DNA of 64,000 nucleotides from UBA2334 sp964396895 (GCA_964396895.1 CAYNGJ010000011.1:66961-130960); one strand, 5' to 3'. Counted from the first letter of the stretch, positions 18,907 through 28,201 are shown. Made by a program: numbers and translations. Notes: a model not told the origin generated them from the letters alone.

Positions 18907-20193
18907 CTACACCGCGCCTTGCACAATGCCCCGCGCTTTGAGGTCGGCCACCTGCTCGGCGCTCAGGCCCATGCTGGCCAGCACGGCATCGGTGTCCTGG
19001 CCCAGCGTGGGCGCGGCGGTGCGTTGGCCGCCCGGCGTGCGCAGCAGCTTGGGCACGATGCCCGGCACCAGCAGTTGGCTGCCATCGGCCTGCGGCAGGC
19101 TTTGCAGCATGTCGCGCGCGGCGTAGTGCGGGTCGGCGGCGATGTCGGCCACGGTGTAGATTTTCCCGGCGGGCACCTCGGCCTGAGCCAACGCGGCCAA
19201 TGCCGCATCCACCGTCAGCGTGGCGGCCCAGGTGCCAATGGCCTCGTCCAACTCGGCCACGTGGGCCACCCGGCCCGCGTTGCTGGCCAGCGCCGGGTCA
19301 GCGCCCAGGTCGGGGTAGCCAATGCAGGCCATCAGCCGCTTGAAAATGCTGTCGCCGTTGCCCGCCACCAGCACGTAGCCGCCATCGGCACAGCGGTAGG
19401 CGTTGGTGGGTGCAATGCCAGGCATGGCGCTGCCGGCGGCACCGCGCACGGCACCGAATGCGCTGTACTCGGGCAGCAAACTTTCCATGCAGTTGAACAC
19501 CGCCTCGTACAGCGCCACGTCAATCACCTGGCCCTGGCCGCTGCGGTGGCGCTCTTGCAGCGCCAGCAAAATGCCAATGACCCCATGCAGCGCAGCCAGC
19601 GTGTCGCCAATGCTCACGCCCACGCGCACCGGCACCCGGCCCGGCTCGCCGGTGAGGTGGCGCAGGCCGCCCATGGCCTCGGCCACCACACCAAAGCCGG
19701 GGCGGTCGCGGTAGGGGCCGGTTTGCCCATACCCGCTGATGCGCAGCACCACCAGGCGCGGGTTGGCGGCCAGCAACTCCTCCGGCCCCAGGCCCCAGGC
19801 CTCCAGCGCGCCGGGGCGAAAGTTCTCAATCAGCACATCGGCCTCGGCTGCCAATTGGCGAACTATTGTCCGGGCCTCGGGCTGGCGCAAATCCAGCGCC
19901 AGCGAGCGCTTGTTGCGCGACTGCACCTGCCACCACACCGACGTGCCATCTTTCAGCAGCCGCCACTGGCGCAGCGGGTCGCCGCCCGCGCCCACTGGCG
20001 CACCGGGCTTGGTCGGCGGCTCAATCTTGATGACCTCGGCCCCAAAGTCGCCCAGGGTTTTGGCGGCAAACGGCCCGGCAATCAGCTGGCCCATCTCCAG
20101 CACCTTGATGCCCGCCAGCGGGGGCAAGGCCATGGGGGAGTCCGGGCGGTCGGCGGCAGCGGCCACGGATGCGACTGGTGGCATGGCCTTCAT
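18907..20193 (-). CDS. CaiB/BaiF family III CoA-transferase
   Basis: Encodes 428 residues. Family III pattern: LAGIKVLEMGQLIAGPFAA, DFGAEVIKIEPP, NKRSLALDLRQPEAR, LIENFRPGALEAWGLG, and the catalytic Asp in VSIGDTLAAL at about residue 197. Such enzymes move CoA between carboxylic acids (carnitine, oxalate, bile acids, racemases of 2-methylacyl-CoA). The substrate cannot be told from sequence. Its start overlaps the preceding PHA-system gene by 4 bases, so the two are co-translated. Confidence 0.88.
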   Translation of the reverse strand: MKAMPPVASVAAAADRPDSPMALPPLAGIKVLEMGQLIAGPFAAKTLGDFGAEVIKIEPPTKPGAPVGAGGDPLRQWRLLKDGTSVWWQVQSRNKRSLALDLRQPEARTIVRQLAAEADVLIENFRPGALEAWGLGPEELLAANPRLVVLRISGYGQTGPYRDRPGFGVVAEAMGGLRHLTGEPGRVPVRVGVSIGDTLAALHGVIGILLALQERHRSGQGQVIDVALYEAVFNCMESLLPEYSAFGAVRGAAGSAMPGIAPTNAYRCADGGYVLVAGNGDSIFKRLMACIGYPDLGADPALASNAGRVAHVAELDEAIGTWAATLTVDAALAALAQAEVPAGKIYTVADIAADPHYAARDMLQSLPQADGSQLLVPGIVPKLLRTPGGQRTAAPTLGQDTDAVLASMGLSAEQVADLKARGIVQGAV

Positions 20194-20579
20194 GCCTTGC
20201 GGACTTTTTTGGCCGCGGCTTTGCCCGTGGTGCTGGCCGCCGTGTTGACCGCCGCCGTGGACTTGGCCTTTTTGGCGGGTTTGGGGGCGTGGGCGGCCAG
20301 CAAGGTGTCGAGGTTTTTGACGATCTCGCCCTCAATGCGGTCCTTGAATGCACCGAGCAAAAAGCCCAGTTTGGCGTCCAGTTCGAAGCGCTGGCCACAC
20401 ACGCGCAGCGTGCCGTTCACGCCCGAGCGGGTGAAGGTGACCAGGTCTTCCTGGTCGCCCTCCTCGTAGGTGCAGGCCATGCCGAAATCGGACTCGGCCT
20501 GCTCGGCCCAGGCAAACGCAATGTCGCGCGCCTCGGCGTGGCTGAAATGGTGGTCGCGGTGGATGTGGATGTCGGCCAT
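20190..20579 (-). CDS. Polyhydroxyalkanoic acid system protein (PHA_gran_rgn family)
   Basis: Encodes 129 residues. The first 95 (ADIHIHRDHHFSHAEARDIA, then EQAESDFGM, TFTRSGVNGTLRV, LGFLLGAFKDRIEGEI) match the small family found beside PHA synthesis genes and thought to act in granule formation or regulation. The last 35 residues are Ala/Lys/Thr-rich, like the phasin tail. No biochemical role is established that I know of. Together with the phasin it links this region to PHA metabolism, although no PHA synthase lies in the window. Confidence 0.82.
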   Translation of the reverse strand: MADIHIHRDHHFSHAEARDIAFAWAEQAESDFGMACTYEEGDQEDLVTFTRSGVNGTLRVCGQRFELDAKLGFLLGAFKDRIEGEIVKNLDTLLAAHAPKPAKKAKSTAAVNTAASTTGKAAAKKVRKA

Positions 20580-20643
20580 GGCAGCGGGTCAATCGTTCAA
20601 ACAAAGGAATGGGGCGCCGGGGGCAGGGAGCCCCCGCGCCGGG

Positions 20644-22200
20644 TCATTGGAAGCGGCTTTGCGAAGGATAGTCGGCATCCGCGTCGCGGAGCAAGACAAA
20701 GCTTTTCGACACATGGCGGCCCTCCCATCGGGCCCGCCTGAGCATGTAGGCCACCATGGCGGCGGCCTGCCACTGCACCACGCCATCGGCCTCCCACAGC
20801 TGGCCAAAACTGAGCAGGCCCACCACCAGCAGCACGGTGCGCAAAAACAACTCGGGAAATGCCGTGCGGTTGCCGCCGGTGCGGTAAATCCAGTAAGGAA
20901 ACCAGCGCGACAGCGCATAGGCCCACACAAACACCAGGCCCACCGGGTGCAGGGGCACCAGCAAGGCCACGGGCAAGGTCTTCCACAGCTGCAGCAAGGG
21001 GTAGAGCCACACGCGGGCGGCGGGCTGCACCAGGTTGTAGGCCCGATAGCTCAGGCGCATGCCCACCAGGGCGGCCACCCAGACCGCCCCCATGGCCAGC
21101 CACAATCCCACCGCCGACCATGGGGCCCACTGCGGCGGCAGCTGCTGCGTCATTTCGCGGTGCCACCAGGCCCACCAGGGCTGCATGGCACCTTCGGCCA
21201 CGCCATGCAACAGCGCCACGGCCAAGGCCCCCAGGCTGGCCGCCCAACACCAGGCCCAGCGCTCACCGGAGTGGAACGCCCCCTCAAAACGCTCGCGCTC
21301 GGCGGGGGCGGCCAGCTTGTGCTCCAGGGTGACGGCCACCCGGTCGTTTTCGGCGTAACCCTGCTCGTAGATGACCCAGAACGACAACACCAGCCACAAC
21401 AGCGCCAGCGCCAACATGGGGGCTTGCCACACGGCCGGGGCAAACACCAGCAGCAGGCCCACCCACTCTTCCACCAGCACCACGCGCCACACAAAGCCGG
21501 CGTTCGGGTGGCGCAGCACATGGCTGTAACGCAGGGGCAGGTAGCCCCGGCGAAACAGCGGCACGTCGCGGGCGGCCCGCCACTTCACCCACAGTGGCCA
21601 GCGGGCCAGGGCCAACAGGTCCTGGTCGTCCAGCGAGTCGGTCACCACCGCCAGCGGCGGCCGTGGCGCACCACCGGGCACTGCCTCGCACCACCCGGGG
21701 GGCAACATGGCCGACTTGCCGCACTGGCGGTCGCGCCCGTTGGACCACACGCTGCTGGCCACCAGCGGCACGTTCGCCCAGCGTGGCCCCATGTGGGCCA
21801 GCAAAGGCCGAATCAGAAAGGCCATGCCAAAGCTGCACACCAGCAAGTCCTGGCTGGGCGGCAAGGCGGCCAGCGCCTGGGCCAGAGGCTGGTTGGTGAA
21901 GCGCCGCGCCAGGCTGGGGGCACGCCGCCGCCACGCCCACCAGGCCCAGGGGCAGCACAGTGTGAGGCAGACCACGGTGGCGGCATCGCGCCACAACGCA
22001 CAGCGGCGCGGCAGTGCGCGAAACACCAGCGCCACCAGCTTGAACAGCACCCAGGCCAACCAGCGCGGGCGAACACTGTCCACGTACAACTGGGTGGAGT
22101 TGGTCAGCCAGAGGGTGTCGTCGAAATCCACCACCACACGTGCCTGGGGTGGCAGGGTGGACAGGGCATCGAGCGCCTGGCGCTCAGGAGTGAGGTGCAT
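20644..22200 (-). CDS. HAD-family phosphatase fused to a multi-span membrane domain
   Basis: Encodes 518 residues. The N-terminal half is a HAD hydrolase: motif I VVVDFDDTLW near residue 20, VCSFGMAF as a likely motif II, and a VVTDSLDDQDLL segment near 200 as the acidic motif. After about residue 250 come at least six hydrophobic helices with the polar segment YEQGYAENDRVA between two of them, somewhat like the Asp-rich loops of UbiA prenyltransferases. HAD-UbiA fusions act in polyprenyl-phosphate chemistry, but that is only a suggestion here. The start at 22200 overlaps the peptidase gene by 17 bases. Confidence 0.65.
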   Translation of the reverse strand: MHLTPERQALDALSTLPPQARVVVDFDDTLWLTNSTQLYVDSVRPRWLAWVLFKLVALVFRALPRRCALWRDAATVVCLTLCCPWAWWAWRRRAPSLARRFTNQPLAQALAALPPSQDLLVCSFGMAFLIRPLLAHMGPRWANVPLVASSVWSNGRDRQCGKSAMLPPGWCEAVPGGAPRPPLAVVTDSLDDQDLLALARWPLWVKWRAARDVPLFRRGYLPLRYSHVLRHPNAGFVWRVVLVEEWVGLLLVFAPAVWQAPMLALALLWLVLSFWVIYEQGYAENDRVAVTLEHKLAAPAERERFEGAFHSGERWAWCWAASLGALAVALLHGVAEGAMQPWWAWWHREMTQQLPPQWAPWSAVGLWLAMGAVWVAALVGMRLSYRAYNLVQPAARVWLYPLLQLWKTLPVALLVPLHPVGLVFVWAYALSRWFPYWIYRTGGNRTAFPELFLRTVLLVVGLLSFGQLWEADGVVQWQAAAMVAYMLRRARWEGRHVSKSFVLLRDADADYPSQSRFQ

Positions 22201-23359
22201 GGACAGGGCAATGGGACGGTGGCGCGCCAGACCCGGCCTGCGGCGACAGCGCCTGCAGTGCCTGCTGACGGGCAGGGGCGTCCATTGTCGCCAATTGCTG
22301 CACCGCCGCATGGAATTCCGGAAAGCGGCAGCCCATCTTTACAAACAAGACATGAAAGGCGGGCACCAGCGTGTCGTAACTGGCCTGCACGCCAAAGCTG
22401 GCGTTGTTGGCCCGCTCCACCCAGGCGTCGTACCCACTGTGACCACCCCAACCGGCTTTGAGTGCCTGGTACTGCGCCCTGAACTGGTCCATGGTGGCCT
22501 GCTTCTGGCGTCGCATGGATTCTTCATTTTCAGTAGCTGACACAGCATGTGCATCAAGCGCTGAAGCATATATTTGCTTCAAATTTCCCCGGGTGCGCCC
22601 CGTCAACGCCCGAAACGCCTGGCGGCGGGCGTCGAACTCGGCGTACGCCCGCTGCGTCTGGGGGCTGGCCTGGGGCAGCCAGCGCTCGCCACCGAGCTGC
22701 TCCACCGCGGTGGCCAACGATTCGTTGAAGGTGGTGTCATCGGCCACGTACACCAGCTGGTGGGTCAGCTCGTGAAACAGCAGGCGCGCCACCTCGCCCT
22801 CGGGGTAGCCCAAAAAGGTGCTGAGCAAGGGGTCGCCCCCCAGCCAGTTGGTCCACCCCAGGGTGGAGTAGGCGGGCACGGGGTAGGCGGTGGCCTCCAG
22901 CCCCTGCTGGCGCAGCTGGTGGGCAAAGGCCTCGGCCTCGGCTTCGTCGAAATAGCCGCGGTAGCCCACGCAGCCCAGCACGGGGAAACACCAGGTTTGC
23001 AGCGTGAGCGAGAAAGGGGGCGCCGCCACCACGTTCCACACCACGGCGCGGCGCGGGAGCTGTGCGTAGCGGGTGTAGCTGGCGTTGTCGGGCAGGTGCA
23101 ACTCGGTCACGGCGAAGCGGCGCATGCGCTGCACGGTGAGCAGCTTCTCGGCCAGAGCGGCGGAGGTGGTGGGGTCGGCCAGCCAGTCGTCCACGGGGCG
23201 GGCGTCGCGCAGTAGGGCCAGGTGCCCGCCGACCGACTGCCAGTAGTAGGCCAGGCCGTCGCGGGGCAGCGGGTTGTCGGTCTGGGCACAACCCGCCAGC
23301 AGTGCCGCCAGCACCAGCCCGCCCACACGAGCCACGGTGCGGCTGCGCAAGCCTTGCAT
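22184..23359 (-). CDS. Predicted zinc aminopeptidase lipoprotein (COG4324-like)
   Basis: Encodes 391 residues. A lipoprotein signal ends LAALLAGC (lipobox) so the protein should be anchored in the outer or inner membrane facing the periplasm. The metallopeptidase motif HExxH occurs as FHELTHQ, followed by a downstream NESLATAVE segment that can supply the third zinc ligand (Glu). The family is known only as predicted aminopeptidases. The start overlaps the molybdopterin gene stop (ATGA). An AT-rich stretch at 22525-22592 encodes LKQIYASALDAHAVSATENE and looks like an in-frame repeat insertion in an otherwise GC-rich gene. Confidence 0.78.
   Translation of the reverse strand: MQGLRSRTVARVGGLVLAALLAGCAQTDNPLPRDGLAYYWQSVGGHLALLRDARPVDDWLADPTTSAALAEKLLTVQRMRRFAVTELHLPDNASYTRYAQLPRRAVVWNVVAAPPFSLTLQTWCFPVLGCVGYRGYFDEAEAEAFAHQLRQQGLEATAYPVPAYSTLGWTNWLGGDPLLSTFLGYPEGEVARLLFHELTHQLVYVADDTTFNESLATAVEQLGGERWLPQASPQTQRAYAEFDARRQAFRALTGRTRGNLKQIYASALDAHAVSATENEESMRRQKQATMDQFRAQYQALKAGWGGHSGYDAWVERANNASFGVQASYDTLVPAFHVLFVKMGCRFPEFHAAVQQLATMDAPARQQALQALSPQAGSGAPPSHCPVHAPHS
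22525..22592. repeat. AT-rich hairpin-like repeat segment inside the peptidase gene
   Basis: Contains CAGTAGCTGA and, further on, CAAGCGCTGAAGCATATATT, then TTGCTTCAAAT. GAAGCA and TGCTTC can pair. These words recur in AT-rich segments elsewhere in the window (see findings). It keeps the reading frame. Confidence 0.45.
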
Positions 23360-25602
23360 CACGACGCGGCCTCCACCTCCACCAGGCAGTCGTAAAAGGT
23401 AGGGGCCCGGCCCAGGTCGGTCAGGGCCTGACTGGTCACTTCGTTCACGTTGGTGCCGCGCGCGCCCAGCTTGCGCCACCACACACCCAGGCCGTTGACC
23501 ACACCGGCGCGGGCGCGCGGGCTGATGCGGGCGGTGCAGTGGTAGCTGCCGCGTTGGTTGAACACGCGCACCAGTGCGCCATCGGCAATGCCACGGGCGG
23601 CGGCGTCGGCGGCGCTGATTTCGAGCAGGGGCTCGCCCTCGATGTCGCGCAGGCTTTTGACGTTCACAAAGGTGGAGTTGAGGAAGTTGCGCGCCGGGGG
23701 CGAAATCATGGCCAGTGGGTAGGCGGTGCTGCTGCCCACGGCCTCGTGGTTGGGCAGGTGGTCGGGCAAGCCGTCCAGCCCCTGGTCGGCCAGGCGCTGG
23801 CTGAAAAACTCGCACTGGCCCGACGGGGTGGGAAAGCCACCCTGTGCAAACGGGGCCAGCGGGGCCAGCACCTCGGGCAGGGGCACAAAGCCATTGGCCA
23901 GCAAGGCGTCCCAACTCAATGCGGCCTCAGCGGGCAGGCCAGCGGCCAGGGCGGCTTCGGGGCTGAAGGGGTAAGCGGCTCGGCACAGGGCTTCGTCGTC
24001 GTCGGCAAAGCAGGGGTCGCCAAAACCCATGTGGGCAGCCAGGGCACGAAAGATGTCGGTGTTGGTGCGGGCCTGGCCCACCGGGGCAATGGCGGGCTGG
24101 TTCAGCAGCACGTCGGTGTGGCCGTAGCTGGCGTGGATGTCCCAGTGCTCCAGCTGGGTGGTGGCGGGCAGTATGTAGTCCGCGTAGTCGGCGGTGTCGG
24201 TCTGGAAGTGCTCCAGCACCACGGTGAACAGGTCGGGCCGGGCAAAGCCCTGCACCACTTGGCTTGAATCGGGTGCCACGGCCACGGGGTTGCTGTTGTA
24301 CACCACCAGGGCTTCTATGAGTGGGCCGCCACCCAGCGCGGGGTCGCCCGGTTGGGCCAGCAGCGCATCGCCAATGCTGACCATGTTGACCGTGCGCGGG
24401 GCGCGCCCGCCCAGCCCTTGGGCCAGCAGGTCGGGCCGCTGCAACGCGGCGCGCTGCACCGGAAACTGGCCCGAGCTGGACAGCAACAACCCGCCCGCCG
24501 CGTGCCGCCAACTGCCCAGCAACGCGGGCAAACAGGCCACGGCGCGCACGGCATTGCCGCCACCCCGGGTGCGCTGCATGCCGTAGTTCAGGCGGATGGC
24601 CACGGCCTCGCCCCGGCGGGCGGTTTCGCCCATGTCGCGGGCCAGGTCGCGGATGGCCTGGGCATCCAGGCCGCACACGGCGGCGGCACGCTCTGGCGGC
24701 CATAGCAAACAACGCTCTCGCAATGAACGCTGTGTGCCATTTTTGTTTGCAATCTTGCCTGCGTCACCATCCAGGGCGTGGCCAACATCGGCCTGGCCAG
24801 CGGGCGCGTCCCAGCCCAGGGTGTGGCAGTCAATGTAGTCTTGGTCCAGCCAGCCGTGCACGGTGAACTCGTGCATCAGCGCCAGCGCCAGCGCGGCGTC
24901 GGTGCCGGGCAGCAGGGCCAGGTGCTGGTGGCATTTGTCGGCGGTTTCGCTGCGGCGCGGGTCGATGCACACCAGCCGCGCGCCTTTGCGCTTGGCCTCT
25001 TGCGCATGCCGCCAAAAGTGCAGGTGGCTGCCAATGGCGTTGCTGCCCCAAATGACGATGAGCTGGCTGTGGGCAAACTGCTCCACCCGCGTGCCCACCT
25101 TGTTGCCCAGGGTCTGCACCAGGGCTTCGGCCCCGGCGCTGGCGCAAATGGTGCGGTCCAGCAGGCTGGCCCCCAGCCGGTGAAAAAAGCGCCCGGCCAT
25201 GGCCTCGCCCTGCACCAGGCCCATGGTGCCCGCGTAGCTGTAGGGCTGGATGGCGCGGGGGTCGCGCGCGGCAATGGTTTGCAGGCGGATGGCGACGTCG
25301 GCCAGCGCCTCGTCCCAGCCCACGGGCTCAAAGCGGGCACCCGCGCCCTTGGGGCCGACACGCTTCAAGGGTTGGGTCAATCGCTCGGGGTGGTGGGTGC
25401 GCTCGGCGTACTTGGCCACCTTGGCGCACAACACGCCGCCCGTGGCGGGGTGGGCGGGGTTGCCCTGCACCTTGATGGCCACCCCGTTGTCCACGGTGGT
25501 GACCAGGGCGCAGGTGTCTGGGCAGTCGTGCGGGCAGGCGCCCAGCACCGTGCGGGGGGTGCTGGCAGTGGCGGCAGATCGGATATCGGGCTGTGCGGAC
25601 AT
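23359..25602 (-). CDS. Molybdopterin-dependent oxidoreductase with [4Fe-4S] domain
   Basis: Encodes 747 residues from the ATG at 25602; a GTG at 25620 is also in frame. The N-terminus binds a [4Fe-4S] cluster: CPHDCPDTC, with the fourth Cys in LCAKVAKY about 30 residues later. The molybdopterin body follows (VIWGSNAIGSHLHFW, CIDPRRSETADK, LPGTDAALALALMHE) and a C-terminal MopB dinucleotide-binding domain (VRVFNQRGSY). It belongs to the broad DMSO reductase/BisC group; the substrate is unknown. There is no Tat signal, so it is probably cytosolic. An AT-rich segment near 24703-24755 (KIANKNGTQRSLRERC) looks like an in-frame insertion. Confidence 0.88.
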   Translation of the reverse strand: MSAQPDIRSAATASTPRTVLGACPHDCPDTCALVTTVDNGVAIKVQGNPAHPATGGVLCAKVAKYAERTHHPERLTQPLKRVGPKGAGARFEPVGWDEALADVAIRLQTIAARDPRAIQPYSYAGTMGLVQGEAMAGRFFHRLGASLLDRTICASAGAEALVQTLGNKVGTRVEQFAHSQLIVIWGSNAIGSHLHFWRHAQEAKRKGARLVCIDPRRSETADKCHQHLALLPGTDAALALALMHEFTVHGWLDQDYIDCHTLGWDAPAGQADVGHALDGDAGKIANKNGTQRSLRERCLLWPPERAAAVCGLDAQAIRDLARDMGETARRGEAVAIRLNYGMQRTRGGGNAVRAVACLPALLGSWRHAAGGLLLSSSGQFPVQRAALQRPDLLAQGLGGRAPRTVNMVSIGDALLAQPGDPALGGGPLIEALVVYNSNPVAVAPDSSQVVQGFARPDLFTVVLEHFQTDTADYADYILPATTQLEHWDIHASYGHTDVLLNQPAIAPVGQARTNTDIFRALAAHMGFGDPCFADDDEALCRAAYPFSPEAALAAGLPAEAALSWDALLANGFVPLPEVLAPLAPFAQGGFPTPSGQCEFFSQRLADQGLDGLPDHLPNHEAVGSSTAYPLAMISPPARNFLNSTFVNVKSLRDIEGEPLLEISAADAAARGIADGALVRVFNQRGSYHCTARISPRARAGVVNGLGVWWRKLGARGTNVNEVTSQALTDLGRAPTFYDCLVEVEAAS
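24703..24755. repeat. AT-rich repeat-like segment inside the molybdopterin gene
   Basis: CATAGCAAACAACGCTCTCG and GCCATTTTTGTTTGCAA flank a central AACGCTGTGTG; AGCAAACA can pair with TGTTTGC. It resembles the other AT-rich segments listed and keeps the frame. Confidence 0.4.
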
Positions 25603-25664
25603 GGGCTGGACTTTGAACACGTTGGCAATGGCCCAATGGCAGAATGGGCCACGGTCATTTCACC

Positions 25665-26846
25665 ATGAAAGCGGCACCTCACATGGACAGACGAACGGCT
25701 TTGGGCACACTGGGCAGCCTGGGTTGGCGGGCCACCGCAGCCACCGCCTGGTGGGCCACGGCCCCATCGGCTGCGCAGGCCCAGGCCAACCAGGGGCCCT
25801 GGGTGCTGGGGCAGTCCGCCGCGTTCAGCGGGCCGGCAGCCGAACTGGGCCAGCAGTACCACCTGGGCGCCAAGCTTCATTTTGACCGCCTCAACGCCAG
25901 CGGTGGCGTGGAGGGACGCAAAGTGGAGCTGCGCAAGCTCGACGACGGCTACGAGCCAGAACGCTGCGTGGCCAACACCCGCCAGTTCATCAACGACGGG
26001 GTGTTTGCCCTGTTTGGCTACGTGGGCACCCCCACCAGCCAGGCGGCACTGGCGCTGGCCACCGAGGCCAAGGTGCCGCTGTTTGCACCGCTGACGGGTG
26101 CGCAGTCGCTGCGCGAACCGTTCAACCGCCAGGTGGTGCACATCCGCGCGTCCTACCTGGACGAAACCGCTGCCATCGTCAAGCAAACCACCTCGCTGGG
26201 CATACAGCGCCTGGCCGTGTTCCACCAGAACGACGGCTACGGGCAGGCGGGCCTGGACGGTGTGCGCCGCGCCCTGGCCACCCACCAGCTGGAGCCGGTG
26301 GCCGTGGGCACGGTGGAGCGCAACAGCGCCGAGGTGGGTGCGGCGCTGACCACCATCCTGGCGGCCAAGCCCGAGGCCATTGTGCAAGTGGGCACCTACA
26401 AGGCCTGTGCGGTGTTCATCCGCCTGGCGCGCAAGGCGGGCTTTGCGGGCACGTTTTACAACGTGTCGTTTGTGGGCACGCAGGCCTTGCTGGACGAACT
26501 CGGGGCCATGGCCGCCGGGGTGGCGGTGACCCAGGTCATGCCCTTCCCGTACGCGCCGGTGTCGCCCCTGGCCAGCGAGTACCTGGCCGCACTCAAATCG
26601 GACGACGCCCGCGGCCTCTCGCCCAACTACACCAGCATGGAAGGCTTTGTGGCCGCCAGAGTGTTCACCGAGGCGCTGCGCCGCGCAGGCAAAGCGCCCA
26701 CGCGCGAGGGCTTGCTGAACGCCGTCCAGGGCATGACCGCCTTCAATGCAGGGGGGTTCAACCTGTCGTATGGTCCACAGAAGAATGCGGGCTCCAGCTT
26801 CGTGGAGCTGACCCTGCTCACCAAAGACGGCAACGTTCGCCGCTGA
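25665..26846 (+). CDS. Branched-chain amino acid-type ABC transporter substrate-binding protein
   Basis: Encodes 393 residues. A signal peptide with an Arg-Arg start (MDRRTALGTLGSLGW) runs to a cleavage site near AQAQA, so the protein is periplasmic. The fold is type I periplasmic binding: VLGQSAAFSGPAAELGQQY, GGVEGRKVELRKLDDGY, FALFGYVGTPTSQAA, and later ALAAKP-like hinge segments. The ligand is unknown and no permease or ATPase genes lie next to it, so it may serve a distant transporter or act as a sensor. The start is uncertain: ATGs at 25644, 25665 and 25683 are in frame; none has a clear ribosome site. Confidence 0.85.
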   Translation: MKAAPHMDRRTALGTLGSLGWRATAATAWWATAPSAAQAQANQGPWVLGQSAAFSGPAAELGQQYHLGAKLHFDRLNASGGVEGRKVELRKLDDGYEPERCVANTRQFINDGVFALFGYVGTPTSQAALALATEAKVPLFAPLTGAQSLREPFNRQVVHIRASYLDETAAIVKQTTSLGIQRLAVFHQNDGYGQAGLDGVRRALATHQLEPVAVGTVERNSAEVGAALTTILAAKPEAIVQVGTYKACAVFIRLARKAGFAGTFYNVSFVGTQALLDELGAMAAGVAVTQVMPFPYAPVSPLASEYLAALKSDDARGLSPNYTSMEGFVAARVFTEALRRAGKAPTREGLLNAVQGMTAFNAGGFNLSYGPQKNAGSSFVELTLLTKDGNVRR

Positions 26847-26869
26847 TTTTTCTCACCCGGAGACACGCC

Positions 26870-28090
26870 ATGAAACTGATCGACGACATTGTGGCCGCCA
26901 CCCCTGGCATCACCCAGGTGCGCCGCGACATCCACGCCCACCCCGAGCTGTGCTTTCAGGAAGTGCGCACCGCCGATTTGGTGGCCACCAAGCTCACCGA
27001 GTGGGGCATTCCCATTCACCGGGGGCTGGGCACCACGGGGGTGGTGGGCACCGTGCACGGGCGGGATGGTGGCGCCTGTGGCCGGGCCATTGGCCTGCGC
27101 GCCGACATGGACGCGCTGCCCATGACCGAGCTCAACACCTTCCCGCACGCCAGCACCCACGCGGGCAAGATGCACGCCTGCGGCCACGACGGTCACACCG
27201 CCATGCTGCTGGCCGCCGCCCAGCACCTGGCCCAACACCGGGACTTTGACGGCACGGTCTACCTCATCTTCCAACCGGCGGAAGAAGGCGGCGGCGGCGC
27301 CCGCGAGATGATCAAAGACGGCCTGTTTGACAAATTCCCCATGGACGCGGTGTACGGCATGCACAACTGGCCCGGCCTGCCCGTGGGCAGCTTTGCCGTG
27401 AGCGCTGGGCCGGTGATGGCGTCCAGCAACGAGTTCCACATCACCATCCGGGGCAAAGGGGGACACGCCGCCCTGCCCCACAATGGCATTGACCCCGTGC
27501 CCGTGGCCTGCCAGATGGTGCAGGCGTTTCAGACCATCGTCACCCGCAACAAAAAGCCGGTGGATGCCGCCGTCATCAGCGTGACCATGATCCACACCGG
27601 CGAAGCGACCAACGTCATCCCCGACAGCTGCGAAATCCAGGGCACGGTGCGCACCTTCAGCATCGAGGTGCTGGACCTGATTGAGCAACGCATGCGCGAG
27701 GTGGCCCAGCACACCAGCGCCGCCTTTGGCGCCACCTGTGAGTTCAAGTTCAAGCGCAACTACCCGCCCACCATCAACCACCCCAACGAGGCGGCCTTTG
27801 CCCGCCAGGTGATGGCTGGCCTGGTGGGCGCTGAGCAGGTGCTGCCCCAGGAGCCCACCATGGGCGCCGAAGACTTTGCCTACATGCTGCAAGCGCGTCC
27901 CGGCGCCTATGTGTTCATTGCCAACGGTGACGGCGCGCACCGGGGCGCCTACGAAGGCGGTGGACACGACGTGGGCCCCTGCATGCTGCACAACCCCCAT
28001 TACGACTTCAACGACGCCCTCATTCCCCTGGGCGCGAGCTTCTGGGTGAAGCTGGTGGAGCAGTGGCTGGCCCCAGCGGCCAGCGCTTGA
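26870..28090 (+). CDS. M20 family amidohydrolase (hippurate hydrolase-like)
   Basis: Encodes 406 residues. Metal ligands are visible in HACGHDGHTAML (about 103-114), in the catalytic PAEEGGGGA (about 138-146) and in MGAEDFAYML near 330. RRDIHAHPELCFQE at the start and GKGGHAALPHNGIDPV in the dimerisation domain are typical of the N-acyl-amino-acid amidohydrolase group (hippurate hydrolase, IAA-amino acid hydrolase). It releases an amino acid from an acylated form. 23 bases after the binding-protein gene, so likely co-transcribed and perhaps acting on the imported ligand. Confidence 0.92.
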   Translation: MKLIDDIVAATPGITQVRRDIHAHPELCFQEVRTADLVATKLTEWGIPIHRGLGTTGVVGTVHGRDGGACGRAIGLRADMDALPMTELNTFPHASTHAGKMHACGHDGHTAMLLAAAQHLAQHRDFDGTVYLIFQPAEEGGGGAREMIKDGLFDKFPMDAVYGMHNWPGLPVGSFAVSAGPVMASSNEFHITIRGKGGHAALPHNGIDPVPVACQMVQAFQTIVTRNKKPVDAAVISVTMIHTGEATNVIPDSCEIQGTVRTFSIEVLDLIEQRMREVAQHTSAAFGATCEFKFKRNYPPTINHPNEAAFARQVMAGLVGAEQVLPQEPTMGAEDFAYMLQARPGAYVFIANGDGAHRGAYEGGGHDVGPCMLHNPHYDFNDALIPLGASFWVKLVEQWLAPAASA

Positions 28091-28161
28091 CACACAGGCC
28101 CCCACCACTGGCCGGTTTGCCCCGACGGCACCGGCCTCCCGCAATCGCGCCCCGTCCCACC

Positions 28162-28201
28162 CAGCCCGCCCAGTCCGCACAGCCCGCCCAGTCCGCACAG
28201 C
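28162..28201. repeat. 18-bp tandem repeat, about 2.2 copies
   Basis: CAGCCCGCCCAGTCCGCA occurs at 28162-28179 and again at 28180-28197, followed by a partial third copy. It fills the space just before the DUF2817 gene start, where a ribosome site would be expected; no Shine-Dalgarno is seen. Confidence 0.85.
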
